Part shown: piece by piece, positions 34,228-43,524 of the stretch | Position numbering within the stretch: the first letter of the stretch is position 1 | Layout: the number at the start of each line of letters is the position of its first letter | Assembly (NCBI GenBank): GCA_963773625.1 | Contig: CAVZCJ010000019.1 | Coordinates: 1-64,000 of the forward strand | Reading direction: 5' to 3' | Source: DATARH01 sp963773625 | GTDB taxonomy: Bacteria; Pseudomonadota; Alphaproteobacteria; ATCC43930; CGMCC-115725 | Length of the DNA stretch: 64,000 nt | Notes under the pieces: generated by a model | Database searches by the model: none | Seen by the model: only the letters and a program-made list of their open reading frames with translations | What the model was told of the DNA's origin: nothing | Position numbers and translations under genes: made by a program

Positions 34228-36837
34228 GTGACCGCGGAACCGGACCTCGCGAAACTGACGCTGCCACGGCGCATTTCGGCACCGGCCGGGCCAGGCTCGC
34301 TCGCGGAGCCAGCGGGCGCTGAGGTTCTGCTCTCATCGGCGCAAGTAAGGCGCGGCGAACGACACGCGGTGTTGGCGCTCCTTCTCGTCAGCGTCGTCGC
34401 CTTTGCCGCCGCCGCTCCGTTTGCCCGAGTGCCGCTGACCCCGGTCCAGCCGTTCATCCCGGCCTACGAGGCGGCACTCGCCATCATCGATCTGATAACG
34501 GTGGTGCTGCTGTTCGGCCAATTCAGCTGTACCCGTGCGCCCGCCTTGTTGGTGCTCGCCGCAGGATATCTCTTCGACGCGCTGATCATCGTCCCACATG
34601 CGCTCACCTTTCCGGGATTGTTCGCGCCGAGCGGGCTACTCGGCGCCGGCCCGCAGTCGACCGCCTGGCTCTATATGTTCTGGCATGCCGGGTTCCCTGT
34701 GTTTGTCATCGCCTATGCCCTGCTCAACCGTGCCGGAGCGCCTGCTTTCGCGCCGGTGAGCACGGCGGTCATCGTGTCGAGTACGGTGGCGGTTTGCGTC
34801 CTGGTCCTTCTCCTCGCCGCGCTCGCAACCGCGGGGCAGTCGTTGCTGCCGGCGATCATGGCGGGAAGCGGTTACACCGCGACGATGAAATTTGTCGTCG
34901 CCGCGACGTGGCTCTTCAGTATCGCCGCACTGGTCATCCTCTATCAGCAGCAGAAGCGCTCGATCCTCGATTTGTGGCTGATGGCGGTCATGTGCGCGTG
35001 GGCGTTCGACATCGCGCTCAGCGCGGTGTTCAACGGCGGCAGGTTCGATCTTGGCTTTTACGCCGGCCGCCTTTACGGGCTGCTGGCGGCGAGCTTTGTG
35101 CTGGTCGCGCTTCTCGTCGAGGCGGCCGGCCTTCACAAGCGGCTCGCGGTCGCCAAGTCATTCGTCGACAGCCACGCGAGAGAGCTCGAGGAGAGGGTCC
35201 GCGAACGCACCGCGGAACTCGATCGCAGCAATCGGTCGCTGGAGGCGGAGATTGCCGAACGCCGGCAGGCCGAGGCGGAGGCGCAGCGGGCCCGTAGATC
35301 GCTCGATGTCGTGATCGAGAGCATTCCGGCGATGTTGAGCGTCAAAAGCGCGAAAGACGGTAGGTGCACGCTGATCAACCGGGCTGGCGAGGTGCTGTTG
35401 GGTCTCGACCGAAGCGAGATCGTCGGCAAAGCGGCGCGCGACATCTTGCCTGGCGCGGAGGCGGACGAGATCGAAATGCACGATGCTGCGGTTCTCGCCG
35501 CGAACGGCGCGCCGATGGCGCATGAGCACGTGCTGACGTCTTCTACGCAAGGCCCGCGTCAACTCCGCACCCGCAGGGTGCTGTTGCCCGACGCGGGCGG
35601 GGAGCCCGAATACCTGCTGGCGATTTCCGAGGACCTCACCGAGCAGCGCCAGGTCGAAGAGCAGCTTCACCAGGCGCAGAAAATGGAGGCGCTCGGCCAG
35701 CTGACCGGCGGCCTCGCCCATGATTTCAACAATCACCTGGCGATCATCATCGGCAATCTCGACCTGTTGCGCGAGATGCGGCCCGACGGCGGCCCTGAGG
35801 TGGAATTGCTGCAGGATGCGCTCGATGCCGCGCTCAAGGGCAGCGAGCTGACGCAGCGTCTGCTGGCCTTTGCGCGCCGGGCGCCGCTGCGGCCCGAGCG
35901 GATCGATGTCAACTTGTTGATCGGGAATATCACGCGCCTCCTGAGCCGGACCCTGGGCGAAGACATCGAAGTCCGGCTCGACCTCGACCCGGCCATCCCG
36001 GCGGTCGTGGCCGACCCGGCCCAGCTCGAAACCGCCATTGCGAATCTCGCGAATAATGCGCGAGACGCGATGCCGCAAGGTGGCCAACTCGTGCTTACGA
36101 CGGGGTGCCGTGACCTCGACGAGGAGTACGCCGCCGCCCATGCCGAGGTAACCCCTGGCACCTACGTCATGATCGAGGTCAGCGACACCGGGCATGGAAT
36201 GCCGCCCGAGGTCGCGTCGCGCATCTTCGAACCGTTTTACACGACAAAAGGACCGGGTAAGGGCACCGGCCTCGGCCTCAGCATGGTCTTCGGCTTTGTC
36301 AAGCAGTCGGGCGGTCACATCAACGTCTATAGCGAGCCCGACCGGGGTACGACGTTTCGTTTGTATCTCCAGCCGGCGGAGGCCGCCGCCGGGATGCCCG
36401 AAGAGCAAGCCAAGGCTTTGCCATGTTTCGGTGCTGGAGAAATGGTGCTCGTCGTCGAGGACAACCACAAACTACGCCAGGTTTTGATCCGTCAGCTCGA
36501 GGAGCTGAACTACCGCGTCCTGGAAACCGAAAACGCCCGCGCGGCGCTCGACCTGCTCGATGCCGGTGTTGAGGTAGATCTGCTGCTGTCCGACATCGTC
36601 ATGCCCGGCGAGATTGACGGTCTTGGCTTGGCGCACGAATTCAGCGCGCGCTATCCGGGAGCGCCGGTGCTGCTGACCTCGGGTTTTCCCGGCGCGCGCC
36701 TCGTCGATGCCGCGGGCCTTGGCGCGAACGTGCGCCTGCTGAGTAAACCGTACCGTAAGAACGATCTGGCGCGGATCCTTCGCGAGGTTATCGACGACGG
36801 CGTTCCGGTCGGCAGCTCGATTCCTGCTTTCACCTAG
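34228..36837 (+). CDS. hybrid sensor histidine kinase: MASE4-PAS-HisKA-HATPase-REC
   Basis: 869 residues. A MASE4-like membrane sensor of about seven helices covers residues 50-290, followed by a coiled coil, a PAS domain (about 355-475), HisKA with His498 in GGLAHDFNNHL, HATPase_c (NLANNARDAMP, SDTGHGMP, GKGTGLGLSM) and a C-terminal receiver with Asp789 in LLLSDIVMPG. The GTG at 34228 with GGGGGATT upstream fits better than codons further 5'. Eight bases separate it from a lone receiver protein, so a phosphorelay is likely. The signal sensed is unknown. Confidence 0.9.
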   Translation: MTAEPDLAKLTLPRRISAPAGPGSLAEPAGAEVLLSSAQVRRGERHAVLALLLVSVVAFAAAAPFARVPLTPVQPFIPAYEAALAIIDLITVVLLFGQFSCTRAPALLVLAAGYLFDALIIVPHALTFPGLFAPSGLLGAGPQSTAWLYMFWHAGFPVFVIAYALLNRAGAPAFAPVSTAVIVSSTVAVCVLVLLLAALATAGQSLLPAIMAGSGYTATMKFVVAATWLFSIAALVILYQQQKRSILDLWLMAVMCAWAFDIALSAVFNGGRFDLGFYAGRLYGLLAASFVLVALLVEAAGLHKRLAVAKSFVDSHARELEERVRERTAELDRSNRSLEAEIAERRQAEAEAQRARRSLDVVIESIPAMLSVKSAKDGRCTLINRAGEVLLGLDRSEIVGKAARDILPGAEADEIEMHDAAVLAANGAPMAHEHVLTSSTQGPRQLRTRRVLLPDAGGEPEYLLAISEDLTEQRQVEEQLHQAQKMEALGQLTGGLAHDFNNHLAIIIGNLDLLREMRPDGGPEVELLQDALDAALKGSELTQRLLAFARRAPLRPERIDVNLLIGNITRLLSRTLGEDIEVRLDLDPAIPAVVADPAQLETAIANLANNARDAMPQGGQLVLTTGCRDLDEEYAAAHAEVTPGTYVMIEVSDTGHGMPPEVASRIFEPFYTTKGPGKGTGLGLSMVFGFVKQSGGHINVYSEPDRGTTFRLYLQPAEAAAGMPEEQAKALPCFGAGEMVLVVEDNHKLRQVLIRQLEELNYRVLETENARAALDLLDAGVEVDLLLSDIVMPGEIDGLGLAHEFSARYPGAPVLLTSGFPGARLVDAAGLGANVRLLSKPYRKNDLARILREVIDDGVPVGSSIPAFT

Positions 36838-36845
36838 GGGCGATC

Positions 36846-37265
36846 ATGGCGCTGATCCTGGTGATCGACGATGAACCGAAAGTGCGGCAGATGGTCCGTC
36901 GAATCCTCGTTCTCGCGGGGCATTCCGTGGTCGAGGCAGACGATGGGGCCGCGGCACTGAGCCAGATGCGGCGCGAGGCGCCGGCGGTCGTGCTGACTGA
37001 CATTCTGATGCCGGGCACCGAAGGCATCGAAACGATCTTCAAGATCCGCCGGGCCCGCCCCGAGACCAGGATCATCGCAATGTCCGGCGGCGGCCAGGCG
37101 GGTGAGCTCGATCTTCTGAAGCTCGCGGAGGGGGCGGGCGCTGATGCCGTACTCGCCAAGCCATTTCGCGCCGCCGAGCTGACGGCAGCGGTTGACCGGC
37201 TGCTGGCGCCGCGGGGCAACGACCCTGTGCCCGTTCACGCAACAAACTCCACTGCGTCAGCCTGA
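36846..37265 (+). CDS. single-domain response regulator (CheY-like)
   Basis: 139 residues forming one receiver domain. The acidic pair is in VIDDEP, the phospho-acceptor is Asp52 in VLTDILMPG, and the conserved Lys is in LAKPF. A short tail has no DNA-binding domain. Probable phosphate shuttle or diffusible output of the hybrid kinase just upstream; the two genes are only eight bases apart. Confidence 0.9.
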   Translation: MALILVIDDEPKVRQMVRRILVLAGHSVVEADDGAAALSQMRREAPAVVLTDILMPGTEGIETIFKIRRARPETRIIAMSGGGQAGELDLLKLAEGAGADAVLAKPFRAAELTAAVDRLLAPRGNDPVPVHATNSTASA

Positions 37266-37476
37266 CCGGCGGCACCGAGTTGCGATGGTTATGGTGATGG
37301 CCGGTCGATCATTGTGCTGCGTCTGAGCTATTTGCGACGGGGTCCCGCGCAACGGCCCTTGCCCCACCCCGACGCGGCTCTTGGGTTATGTTTGTGCCGG
37401 CGTGTTTACGGCGCCTTAACTATGCTTTTGCTATCTTCTGACGCGACGTTGATAAGAACAACTCGGAAACGCGACC

Positions 37477-38652
37477 ATGAGCGACAATCCATTGCGCGTT
37501 CTGGTGATCGACGACGAACCGGGAATCATCAATTTCCTGAAAAAAGCAATCGAGTCGATGGGGCATGAGGTAATTGCCACGCAGGAGTTCGAACAATTCA
37601 AGAATGCTATCGAGACATGGAACCCGGCGGTCGCAATCATCGATATCAATATGCCGGGACACGATGGCGTCGAATTATTGCGTTATCTTGCCGCCGCGGG
37701 TTGCAAGGCACGAATTCTGGTATCTAGCGGGCTTGACGATCGCACGGTTGATGCGGTGATCCGGCTTGGGAGCGAGCGCGGGCTCAGAATGAGCGGGAAG
37801 CTGCCAAAGCCGCTTCGCCTCGCTGACCTCCAGCGCATCCTGGCCGAGAACAAACCCGCGCCGAATACCCCGCTTTCGTCGCCAGAGCTTGCCCAGGCAA
37901 TAAAAGACAATCAGCTGTTTCTCGAATACCAGCCCAAGATCGACTGCAGGCTCAGCCGAATTACCGGGGTCGAGGCGCTGGTGCGTTGGCGTCATCCGCT
38001 GCGCGGCCTTGTGCGGCCCGACCAGTTCATCGGCTTGGCTGAGGGAAACGGTCTGATCGACGCGCTGACGGATTGGGTTGTATCCCACGCCGCTCAGCAG
38101 GCGGGGCTTTGGAACCGGCAAGGACTGCCGATAGAGGTGGCGGTCAACATCTCCGCCCTGAATACCCGAGACGTCGCTTTTCCCGATCGGCTGGCCCAAT
38201 TGTGCAAAAATCACTTGGCCAACCCCAGTTCGATCGTGCTCGAGCTTACCGAAACCGGCGCAATGAGCGATGTCATCCAGATGATGGACGTGTTGACCCG
38301 CCTCCGAGTGAAGGGGTTCAAGCTTTCGATCGACGATTTTGGCACCGGCTATTCCTCGCTCGTCCAACTCCAGCGGATGCCGTTTTGCGAGATCAAGATC
38401 GACCGCTCCTTCGTCTCTCAGATGAAAGAGTCTCGCGACTGCGAGGTCATCGTCGAGATCATCGTCAATCTGGCGCACAAGCTCGGCTTGCGCAGCGTTG
38501 CCGAAGGCGTCGAAGGCAAGCCAGTCCTTGATGCGCTCACGAAACTGGGCTGCGACGCGGCGCAGGGCTTCCACATCAGCCCGCCGGTCGCCGCGGATCG
38601 GATACCCGAACTGATCCGCCAATATTCGCAAACGCGCCAAGCGGTTGCATAA
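37477..38652 (+). CDS. response regulator with EAL phosphodiesterase domain
   Basis: 391 residues. A receiver domain (residues 1-125) has Asp56 in AIIDINMPG. The EAL domain (about 140-385) keeps the catalytic signature: VEALVRW, ELTETG, IDDFGTGYSS, KIDRSF and EGVEG, so c-di-GMP hydrolysis is expected. It lies 210 bases after the lone receiver gene on the same strand, with its own probable promoter. A likely output of the MASE4 kinase, lowering c-di-GMP on phosphorylation. Confidence 0.9.
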   Translation: MSDNPLRVLVIDDEPGIINFLKKAIESMGHEVIATQEFEQFKNAIETWNPAVAIIDINMPGHDGVELLRYLAAAGCKARILVSSGLDDRTVDAVIRLGSERGLRMSGKLPKPLRLADLQRILAENKPAPNTPLSSPELAQAIKDNQLFLEYQPKIDCRLSRITGVEALVRWRHPLRGLVRPDQFIGLAEGNGLIDALTDWVVSHAAQQAGLWNRQGLPIEVAVNISALNTRDVAFPDRLAQLCKNHLANPSSIVLELTETGAMSDVIQMMDVLTRLRVKGFKLSIDDFGTGYSSLVQLQRMPFCEIKIDRSFVSQMKESRDCEVIVEIIVNLAHKLGLRSVAEGVEGKPVLDALTKLGCDAAQGFHISPPVAADRIPELIRQYSQTRQAVA

Positions 38653-39166
38653 CCGCCTGAAGCAGCCCCGGGTGTTCCGCCACCGGTGCTGGAGGCTCCC
38701 TCGTCGAGGAACTCGACGCGGCGGCGCCGGGGGCGCCCATGACCTTCATCGGACACCTGATGAACCCGCGTCCAACGCCGTGGGCTCGCCTCGATGCGTT
38801 GGATTGTCGGCGGCGACACCCTTGAGGCCGCTGCACCGGCTAGCGGATGGCCGTGCTATTGGCGAGGTCGGCTAAGGGGCGCCAGAACGCGCTCTCGCCG
38901 CGCCGTTTGAACGACCGATCTCGGGCTCAGCTGGCCGACCCTCACCCAGACCGATGCTAGGCGAGACGCGCGGATAGTTGTCGCGATTGCCTTGTGGGTT
39001 GCTGACCGCGTCTGCACCTTCCGTCTTGTTGCGTCCAGTATGCGATCAGTTCAATACTGATGATGCGGCGCGCTAGGGCGGGAGCGGGTTCACCTCGCTT
39101 GTCGATGACGGCGGCGCTTCGATGGCCCGATGGAGGCCCAAGACTCACGCCAATGGAGGAAGATCG
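38653..39166. other. gene-free stretch
   Basis: 510 bases with no frame that shows a recognisable motif or start signal on either strand. It probably contains the dienelactone hydrolase promoter. Confidence 0.5.
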
Positions 39167-39925
39167 ATGTCATTCTACCGAGGCATGACCTGCGAGAACG
39201 TGACCATCAACGGCTACCAGGGGACGCCGATAACGGCGTACGTGGCCAGGCCGGCCGGTCCCGGGCCGTTTCCGGGCGTCGTGCTGATCCACCATCTGCC
39301 GGGGTGGAGCGAACTCTACATCGAGACGACGCGCCGCTTCGCGCATCACGGCTATCTCGCGATCTGCGCCAACCTTTATGAGCGCGAAGGCGGCGGCAGC
39401 GACGGCAACCCTGACGACGTCGCCGCCAAGGTCCGCGCCGAGGGCGGCATTTCCGACGCCCAGATGGTCGGCGATACCGAAGCCGCGGTGAAGTGGATGC
39501 GCGCGCAGCGCGACAACAACGGCAAGGTCGGCCTCATCGGTTCCTGCTCGGGCGGCCGGCACGCGTTCATCTATGCCTGTCAGCGTAAGGATATCGACGC
39601 CTGCGTCGAGCAGTGGGGCGGCCGCGTGGTGATGGCCAAGGAGGAGTTGAACGCGAAGACGCCCGTCGCGCCGATCGACATGACGAAGGACCTCTCCTGC
39701 CCGCTGCTCGGCCTGTTCGGCAACGAGGATCGCGCGCCGAGCCCCGAGCAGGTGAACCAGCACGAGGCCGAACTCAAGAAGCACGGCAAGAATTATGAAT
39801 TCCACCGCTACGACGGCGCCGGCCATGGCTTCTTCTATTGGCACCGGCCCCTCTATCGGCCCGAGCAGGCGATGGACGGCTGGAACAAGATTTGGGCCTT
39901 CTTCGGCAAGTATCTGGCGAAGTAG
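39167..39925 (+). CDS. dienelactone hydrolase family protein
   Basis: 252 residues, alpha/beta fold. The nucleophile is Cys127 in GSCSGGRHA rather than Ser, as in true dienelactone hydrolases; the His is in GAGHGFF and the likely acid in LFGNEDRAPS. GGAGGAAG precedes the ATG at 39167. Twelve bases downstream is a small unknown gene, probably in the same operon. Substrate unproven; activity on lactones is expected. Confidence 0.85.
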   Translation: MSFYRGMTCENVTINGYQGTPITAYVARPAGPGPFPGVVLIHHLPGWSELYIETTRRFAHHGYLAICANLYEREGGGSDGNPDDVAAKVRAEGGISDAQMVGDTEAAVKWMRAQRDNNGKVGLIGSCSGGRHAFIYACQRKDIDACVEQWGGRVVMAKEELNAKTPVAPIDMTKDLSCPLLGLFGNEDRAPSPEQVNQHEAELKKHGKNYEFHRYDGAGHGFFYWHRPLYRPEQAMDGWNKIWAFFGKYLAK

Positions 39926-39936
39926 GAGGTTTGGAC

Positions 39937-40242
39937 ATGTGCACGTCCATCATCGAGATCGCTCTCGCGGAGGGCATGGCAAAGCGCGGGGACGAATGGT
40001 TCCCGCTATCGCAGGCGGTGGTTGCCTATGACCACGCGCGCCATGCGCCGCTGGGCGATGTCATCACGCTCGATTTCATCAACGCGGACCTCGATCCCGG
40101 TGCGCGGGCGGGGATCGAGCTGACGCTGGAGACGGCGAAGGAGTTACGCGCCGCTCTCGATCGGGCGATCGCCGCCGCGGAGTTCGAGGAGGCGGAAGTG
40201 CGGGGCAAGGGCGCCGTGCTCAGCGTCGTTCGAGCCGCGTGA
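39937..40242 (+). CDS. small conserved protein, DUF6295-like
   Basis: 101 residues beginning MCTSIIEIALAEG, with EWFPLSQAVVAYDHARHAPL and ITLDFINADLDPGAR. The Met-Cys-Thr start and DHA...LDF core resemble the uncharacterised DUF6295 group. AGGAGGT precedes the ATG. Second gene after the dienelactone hydrolase. Function unknown. Confidence 0.6.
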   Translation: MCTSIIEIALAEGMAKRGDEWFPLSQAVVAYDHARHAPLGDVITLDFINADLDPGARAGIELTLETAKELRAALDRAIAAAEFEEAEVRGKGAVLSVVRAA

Positions 40243-40308
40243 CGAGTTAGCTGCGGCGGCATCGCCCGTCATAGGGCGATGCCGCATCAAAGCCATTGCG
40301 CTAGCGAA

Positions 40309-40611
40309 TTAGTCCAGCGCGCTTTCGACGCACTTGGCGATCTCGGAGATCGCCGTGGCGCGCGCGGCAGCCTCGCTCTTCTCGATGCCGGCGGAAATCA
40401 GCTCCCCGCGCTCCGCGCCGTGCGAGCTGATGCTCCAGTGCCATTTACCGACATCCATTCGGTGAATCACGGCACGAAGGACCTCTTCGTCCGCGACCGG
40501 CGTATCGAGGATTTCGGCCGCGGACCAGTTGGGCAAGCCAAGTTCGGGCACGGCTACGGCGGTTAGGTCAACGGCCATTGCAGGCTGCTTTGTTGCTGCG
40601 AAGAACGCCAT
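40309..40611 (-). CDS. hypothetical protein
   Basis: 100 residues, soluble, with a central segment (ILDTPVADEEVLRAVIHRMD) and a helical C-terminus. No family recognised. The ATG at 40611 has AAGG about ten bases upstream; an internal ATG at 40578 lacks one. It converges on the preceding small gene. Confidence 0.5.
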   Translation of the reverse strand: MAFFAATKQPAMAVDLTAVAVPELGLPNWSAAEILDTPVADEEVLRAVIHRMDVGKWHWSISSHGAERGELISAGIEKSEAAARATAISEIAKCVESALD

Positions 40612-40794
40612 CTTCGCAGCCTTGCGACGTTAGATCGCGTGCAATTAGCGTATGCCGCCATGCCGAATTGGGCGGGGCGATGCGCCGCACACCGCGCACG
40701 AGCAAAGCGGCGCCGGTCTCCCACGCGCCGACCTTGAGGTACCTAGAACCGACCCGCGCCGCTCATTGAGGGGTGGCGTGACACCGCCGCGGCA

Positions 40795-41043
40795 TCAATA
40801 GCAGACTGGCGATGGGCCGAGATAGGCCGCGCCAGGCGGCGTTGCCGCGCCGGCAAAGACGCCGGTCGCGCCGCCAATTGCTGCTCCAAGGCCAACCGGA
40901 CCGCCGGCGATCGCGGCGATCGCGGCCCCCGTGCCGGCGCCTAATGCGCCGGTGCTGACGGCTCGGCATCCCGGCGTTACGCCACAACCACCAAGCGCTA
41001 ACGCCATCACGGCGGTCATTACCCAAGCAACGGTTCGCGGCAT
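40795..41043 (-). CDS. small lipoprotein with glycine-zipper-like repeat
   Basis: 82 residues. The signal peptide ends in a lipobox, MALALGGC, so it should be anchored in a membrane. The mature part is Gly/Ala-rich (GALGAGTGAAIAAIAGGPVG) like glycine-zipper outer-membrane lipoproteins. GGGAGGGGAACG precedes the ATG at 41043. Confidence 0.7.
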   Translation of the reverse strand: MPRTVAWVMTAVMALALGGCGVTPGCRAVSTGALGAGTGAAIAAIAGGPVGLGAAIGGATGVFAGAATPPGAAYLGPSPVCY

Positions 41044-41158
41044 CGTTCCCCTCCCATTGGCGGCCACCGTCGGACGCAACGGACCGCGAACGTTGCATTG
41101 CCGTGACGGTTCCCAACTTCTCGCTGATCCAAGTCGAAAAACCGTCTAAGGATTTATC

Positions 41159-41605
41159 TCACGCTAGTGCGCGCAGCACGGAACGCAGGTCCTCGGGACC
41201 CGGCGGCGGGACGAGCTTGTCGATCGTCCGATGCTCGCGCTCCCAGATCGGCAGCGCGGCAACGAGGAGGCGATGACCGCTAGAAGTCAACGTAAGCCGG
41301 CGGCCGCGGCGATCGTCTGGGTCGATCGCCACGTCCACGAGCCCGCGCCGGGCGAGCGGCTTCAGCGCCGCCGTCAGGGTCGTGCGATCCATGGCGAGCA
41401 GGGTGGCGACACTCCCGATGCTCGCCGGCTCCGGCCGGTTCAATGACATCAACAGCGAGAACTGACCGTTCGTAAGATCAAGCGGGCGCAGCGCCGCATC
41501 GAAGCGCCGCGCGAGCGCCCGTGCAGCGCGCTGGAGGTGCAGGCAGAGGCAGGTGTCGCGCGCCTTAAGTGCAATCGCGTGGGAAAGTTTTCGGCCCGTT
41601 GACAT
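41159..41605 (-). CDS. MarR-family transcriptional regulator
   Basis: 148-residue winged-helix protein: LTNGQFSLLMSLNRPEPASI, helices ATLLAMDRTTLTAALKPLAR, and wing DPDDRRGRRLTLT with the conserved Asp-Arg-Arg. Divergent from the VOC gene at 41697; the shared intergenic region holds a dyad likely to be its operator. It probably represses itself and that gene. Confidence 0.85.
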   Translation of the reverse strand: MSTGRKLSHAIALKARDTCLCLHLQRAARALARRFDAALRPLDLTNGQFSLLMSLNRPEPASIGSVATLLAMDRTTLTAALKPLARRGLVDVAIDPDDRRGRRLTLTSSGHRLLVAALPIWEREHRTIDKLVPPPGPEDLRSVLRALA

Positions 41606-41616
41606 GCGATAATTAT

Positions 41617-41628
41617 GTTGATATCAAC
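41617..41628. promoter_or_regulatory. candidate MarR operator
   Basis: Perfect 12-bp palindrome GTTGATATCAAC within an AT-rich stretch, 12 bases upstream of the marR start and 70 upstream of the VOC gene. Confidence 0.55.
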
Positions 41629-41696
41629 TTAAATGTCAAGACCGACGACGTTGCCGGCCGCCTTGAAACCCAGACAAACCAGCGTAGGAGAGTGCG

Positions 41697-42107
41697 ATGC
41701 CGATCCAACCGTATTTGATGTTCAACGGCCGTTGCGAGGAAGCGATCGAGTTCTATCGCAAGGCGCTCGGCGCCGAGGTGCAGATGATGCTGCGCTTCAA
41801 GGAGGCGCCGGACCAAAGCATGATGCCGCCGGGCAATGGCGACAAGATCATGCACGCGGCGCTCAAGATCGGCGACGGTGTGGTGCTGGCTTCCGACGGC
41901 ATGTGCACGGGGCAGCAGGCTTTCGAAGGGTTCTCGCTATCGTTCACGGTCAAGGACGAGGCCGAGGCCGAGCGCCGTTTCAACGCGCTCGCCGATGGCG
42001 GCCAGGTGCGCATGCCGCTCGGCAAGACGTTCTTCTCACCGAGCTTCGGCGCGGTCGCCGATAAGTTCGGCCTCGGGTGGATGATTTACGTCGAGCCGAA
42101 GATGTAG
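41697..42107 (+). CDS. VOC-family protein, PhnB/YjdN-like
   Basis: 136 residues of the glyoxalase/bleomycin-resistance superfamily. The start PYLMFNGRCEEAIEFYRKAL, then IMHAALKIGDGVVLASDG and SFGAVADKFGLGWMI are typical of PhnB-like proteins, a group without a settled reaction. TAGGAGAGTGCG precedes the ATG. Divergent from and probably controlled by the MarR gene. Confidence 0.85.
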   Translation: MPIQPYLMFNGRCEEAIEFYRKALGAEVQMMLRFKEAPDQSMMPPGNGDKIMHAALKIGDGVVLASDGMCTGQQAFEGFSLSFTVKDEAEAERRFNALADGGQVRMPLGKTFFSPSFGAVADKFGLGWMIYVEPKM

Positions 42108-42113
42108 CCCGCG

Positions 42114-43514
42114 TCAGTGCGGGATCGTTAACGCGACCAACCTGTGGGCGGCGCCGTCGATCCCGTCGAGACGGCGACAGGTATCGATCAGTTTATCGTA
42201 ACCCTCGGAACCGATCGCCAGGCCGGGAGCAATCGGCGACATCCGCCGCACCAGCTCCTCGAAATCGAAGATGAACTCGCGGCCGGTGCCTTCCTTGCTG
42301 AAGGATCGGCCGTCTTTCGTGAACACGGTGATGCGCGGCCCGAACAGCGTCCGCCGCACCGTCGGGATGATCGTCACCCGGTGCATGAGGTCGAGCACCT
42401 CGGGCGGGTCGCTTTCGCCCGGCCCGGGCCGGTCGCCGCGCAGCATCGGATAGCCGCCCGTCGCCGCGCCATAGGCGGTGAAATAGGGCGTGCTGCCGAC
42501 GCTCGGTGCGGCTGACAAGCCCCGGTTCGCGATCGGGAAGAGGGGGCTTGGATATTCGGTCTCGAACCAGTTGACCACCGCCTCGATGCGGTCGATGTCG
42601 GCATAGGCGATGTTGTATTCGCGGCACAGCGCGGAGGTCACGTCGACATGCGCGATGTTGTAGCCGGCGGTCGAATAGACGCGGTACAGCGTCTCGAGGA
42701 AAACCCAATCCTTCCCAAGGTTTGCGGTGATCTTGCCGAGGTCCGCGCGGTTGTCCCCGGTGAAGCTATAGCGCAGCTCGCCGCGATTGTTGCCGGCGTA
42801 CGAATGATAGAACCCGGCATCGCCTTCGAGCGTCGTCTCCCCGCCAGGGGTGCCCTGTTTGGCGAGCGCCACCGCGAGCAGCGCATTGCGCACCGCGCCG
42901 CCTTCGCGCAGCGACCGCCCGCCGCTGCGGATGCCTTCGAGATTGCCCGAGGCGAGGTTGACGCATTGCGCTATGGCGCCGTGGATTTGCCCGGCGTCGA
43001 GCCCGCCGAGCTTCGCCGCGGCGATCGCCGCGCCGAAAATGCCGAACACCGGCCCGGCGTGAAAGCCGCGCGACATCACCGTCGGGATGAAGTCCGCGGC
43101 CATGCGCTCCATGACCTCATAGGCGGCGGCGACGGCCGTTAGGAACTGCTTCCCCGACGAGCCGGCGACTTCGCCCGCGACCAGGGCCGCCGGCAGGATC
43201 GCCGTGCCGGGATGGGTCAGCATGCGGAACGTGTCCCACTTGCCGCCGGCGAAGATCGTTTCGGCATTGACGAAAGCGGCGCCGGCTTTAGTGAGCTTCG
43301 CGCCATGGCACAGCGCGGTCGCCACGCCACCGCCGCCCGCCTCCTCTTCCTGCATCAAGGCCAGCGCCTGGCGGCTCGCCGGCATGTCGTGCGCGACGAG
43401 CGCCGAACTCAGCGCCTGGAGTGTGACGCCCTTCGCTCGGTCGATCACCGCCGCTGGCAGGTCCTCGTAGCGCAGGCCGGCGACGAAAGCGGCGAACTGG
43501 CGACTCAGCGACAT
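42114..43514 (-). CDS. MmgE/PrpD family protein
   Basis: 466 residues, full length for the family that includes 2-methylcitrate dehydratase. Recognisable blocks: GTAILPAALVAGEVAG, AYEVMERMAADFIP, GFHAGPVFGIFGAA and AIAQCVNLASGNLEG. No other methylcitrate-cycle gene is near, so the substrate is probably a different hydroxy acid. It converges on the VOC gene with a 6-base gap. A second, diverged family member lies at 62404. Confidence 0.85.
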   Translation of the reverse strand: MSLSRQFAAFVAGLRYEDLPAAVIDRAKGVTLQALSSALVAHDMPASRQALALMQEEEAGGGGVATALCHGAKLTKAGAAFVNAETIFAGGKWDTFRMLTHPGTAILPAALVAGEVAGSSGKQFLTAVAAAYEVMERMAADFIPTVMSRGFHAGPVFGIFGAAIAAAKLGGLDAGQIHGAIAQCVNLASGNLEGIRSGGRSLREGGAVRNALLAVALAKQGTPGGETTLEGDAGFYHSYAGNNRGELRYSFTGDNRADLGKITANLGKDWVFLETLYRVYSTAGYNIAHVDVTSALCREYNIAYADIDRIEAVVNWFETEYPSPLFPIANRGLSAAPSVGSTPYFTAYGAATGGYPMLRGDRPGPGESDPPEVLDLMHRVTIIPTVRRTLFGPRITVFTKDGRSFSKEGTGREFIFDFEELVRRMSPIAPGLAIGSEGYDKLIDTCRRLDGIDGAAHRLVALTIPH

Positions 43515-43524
43515 GCCCGCTCCG

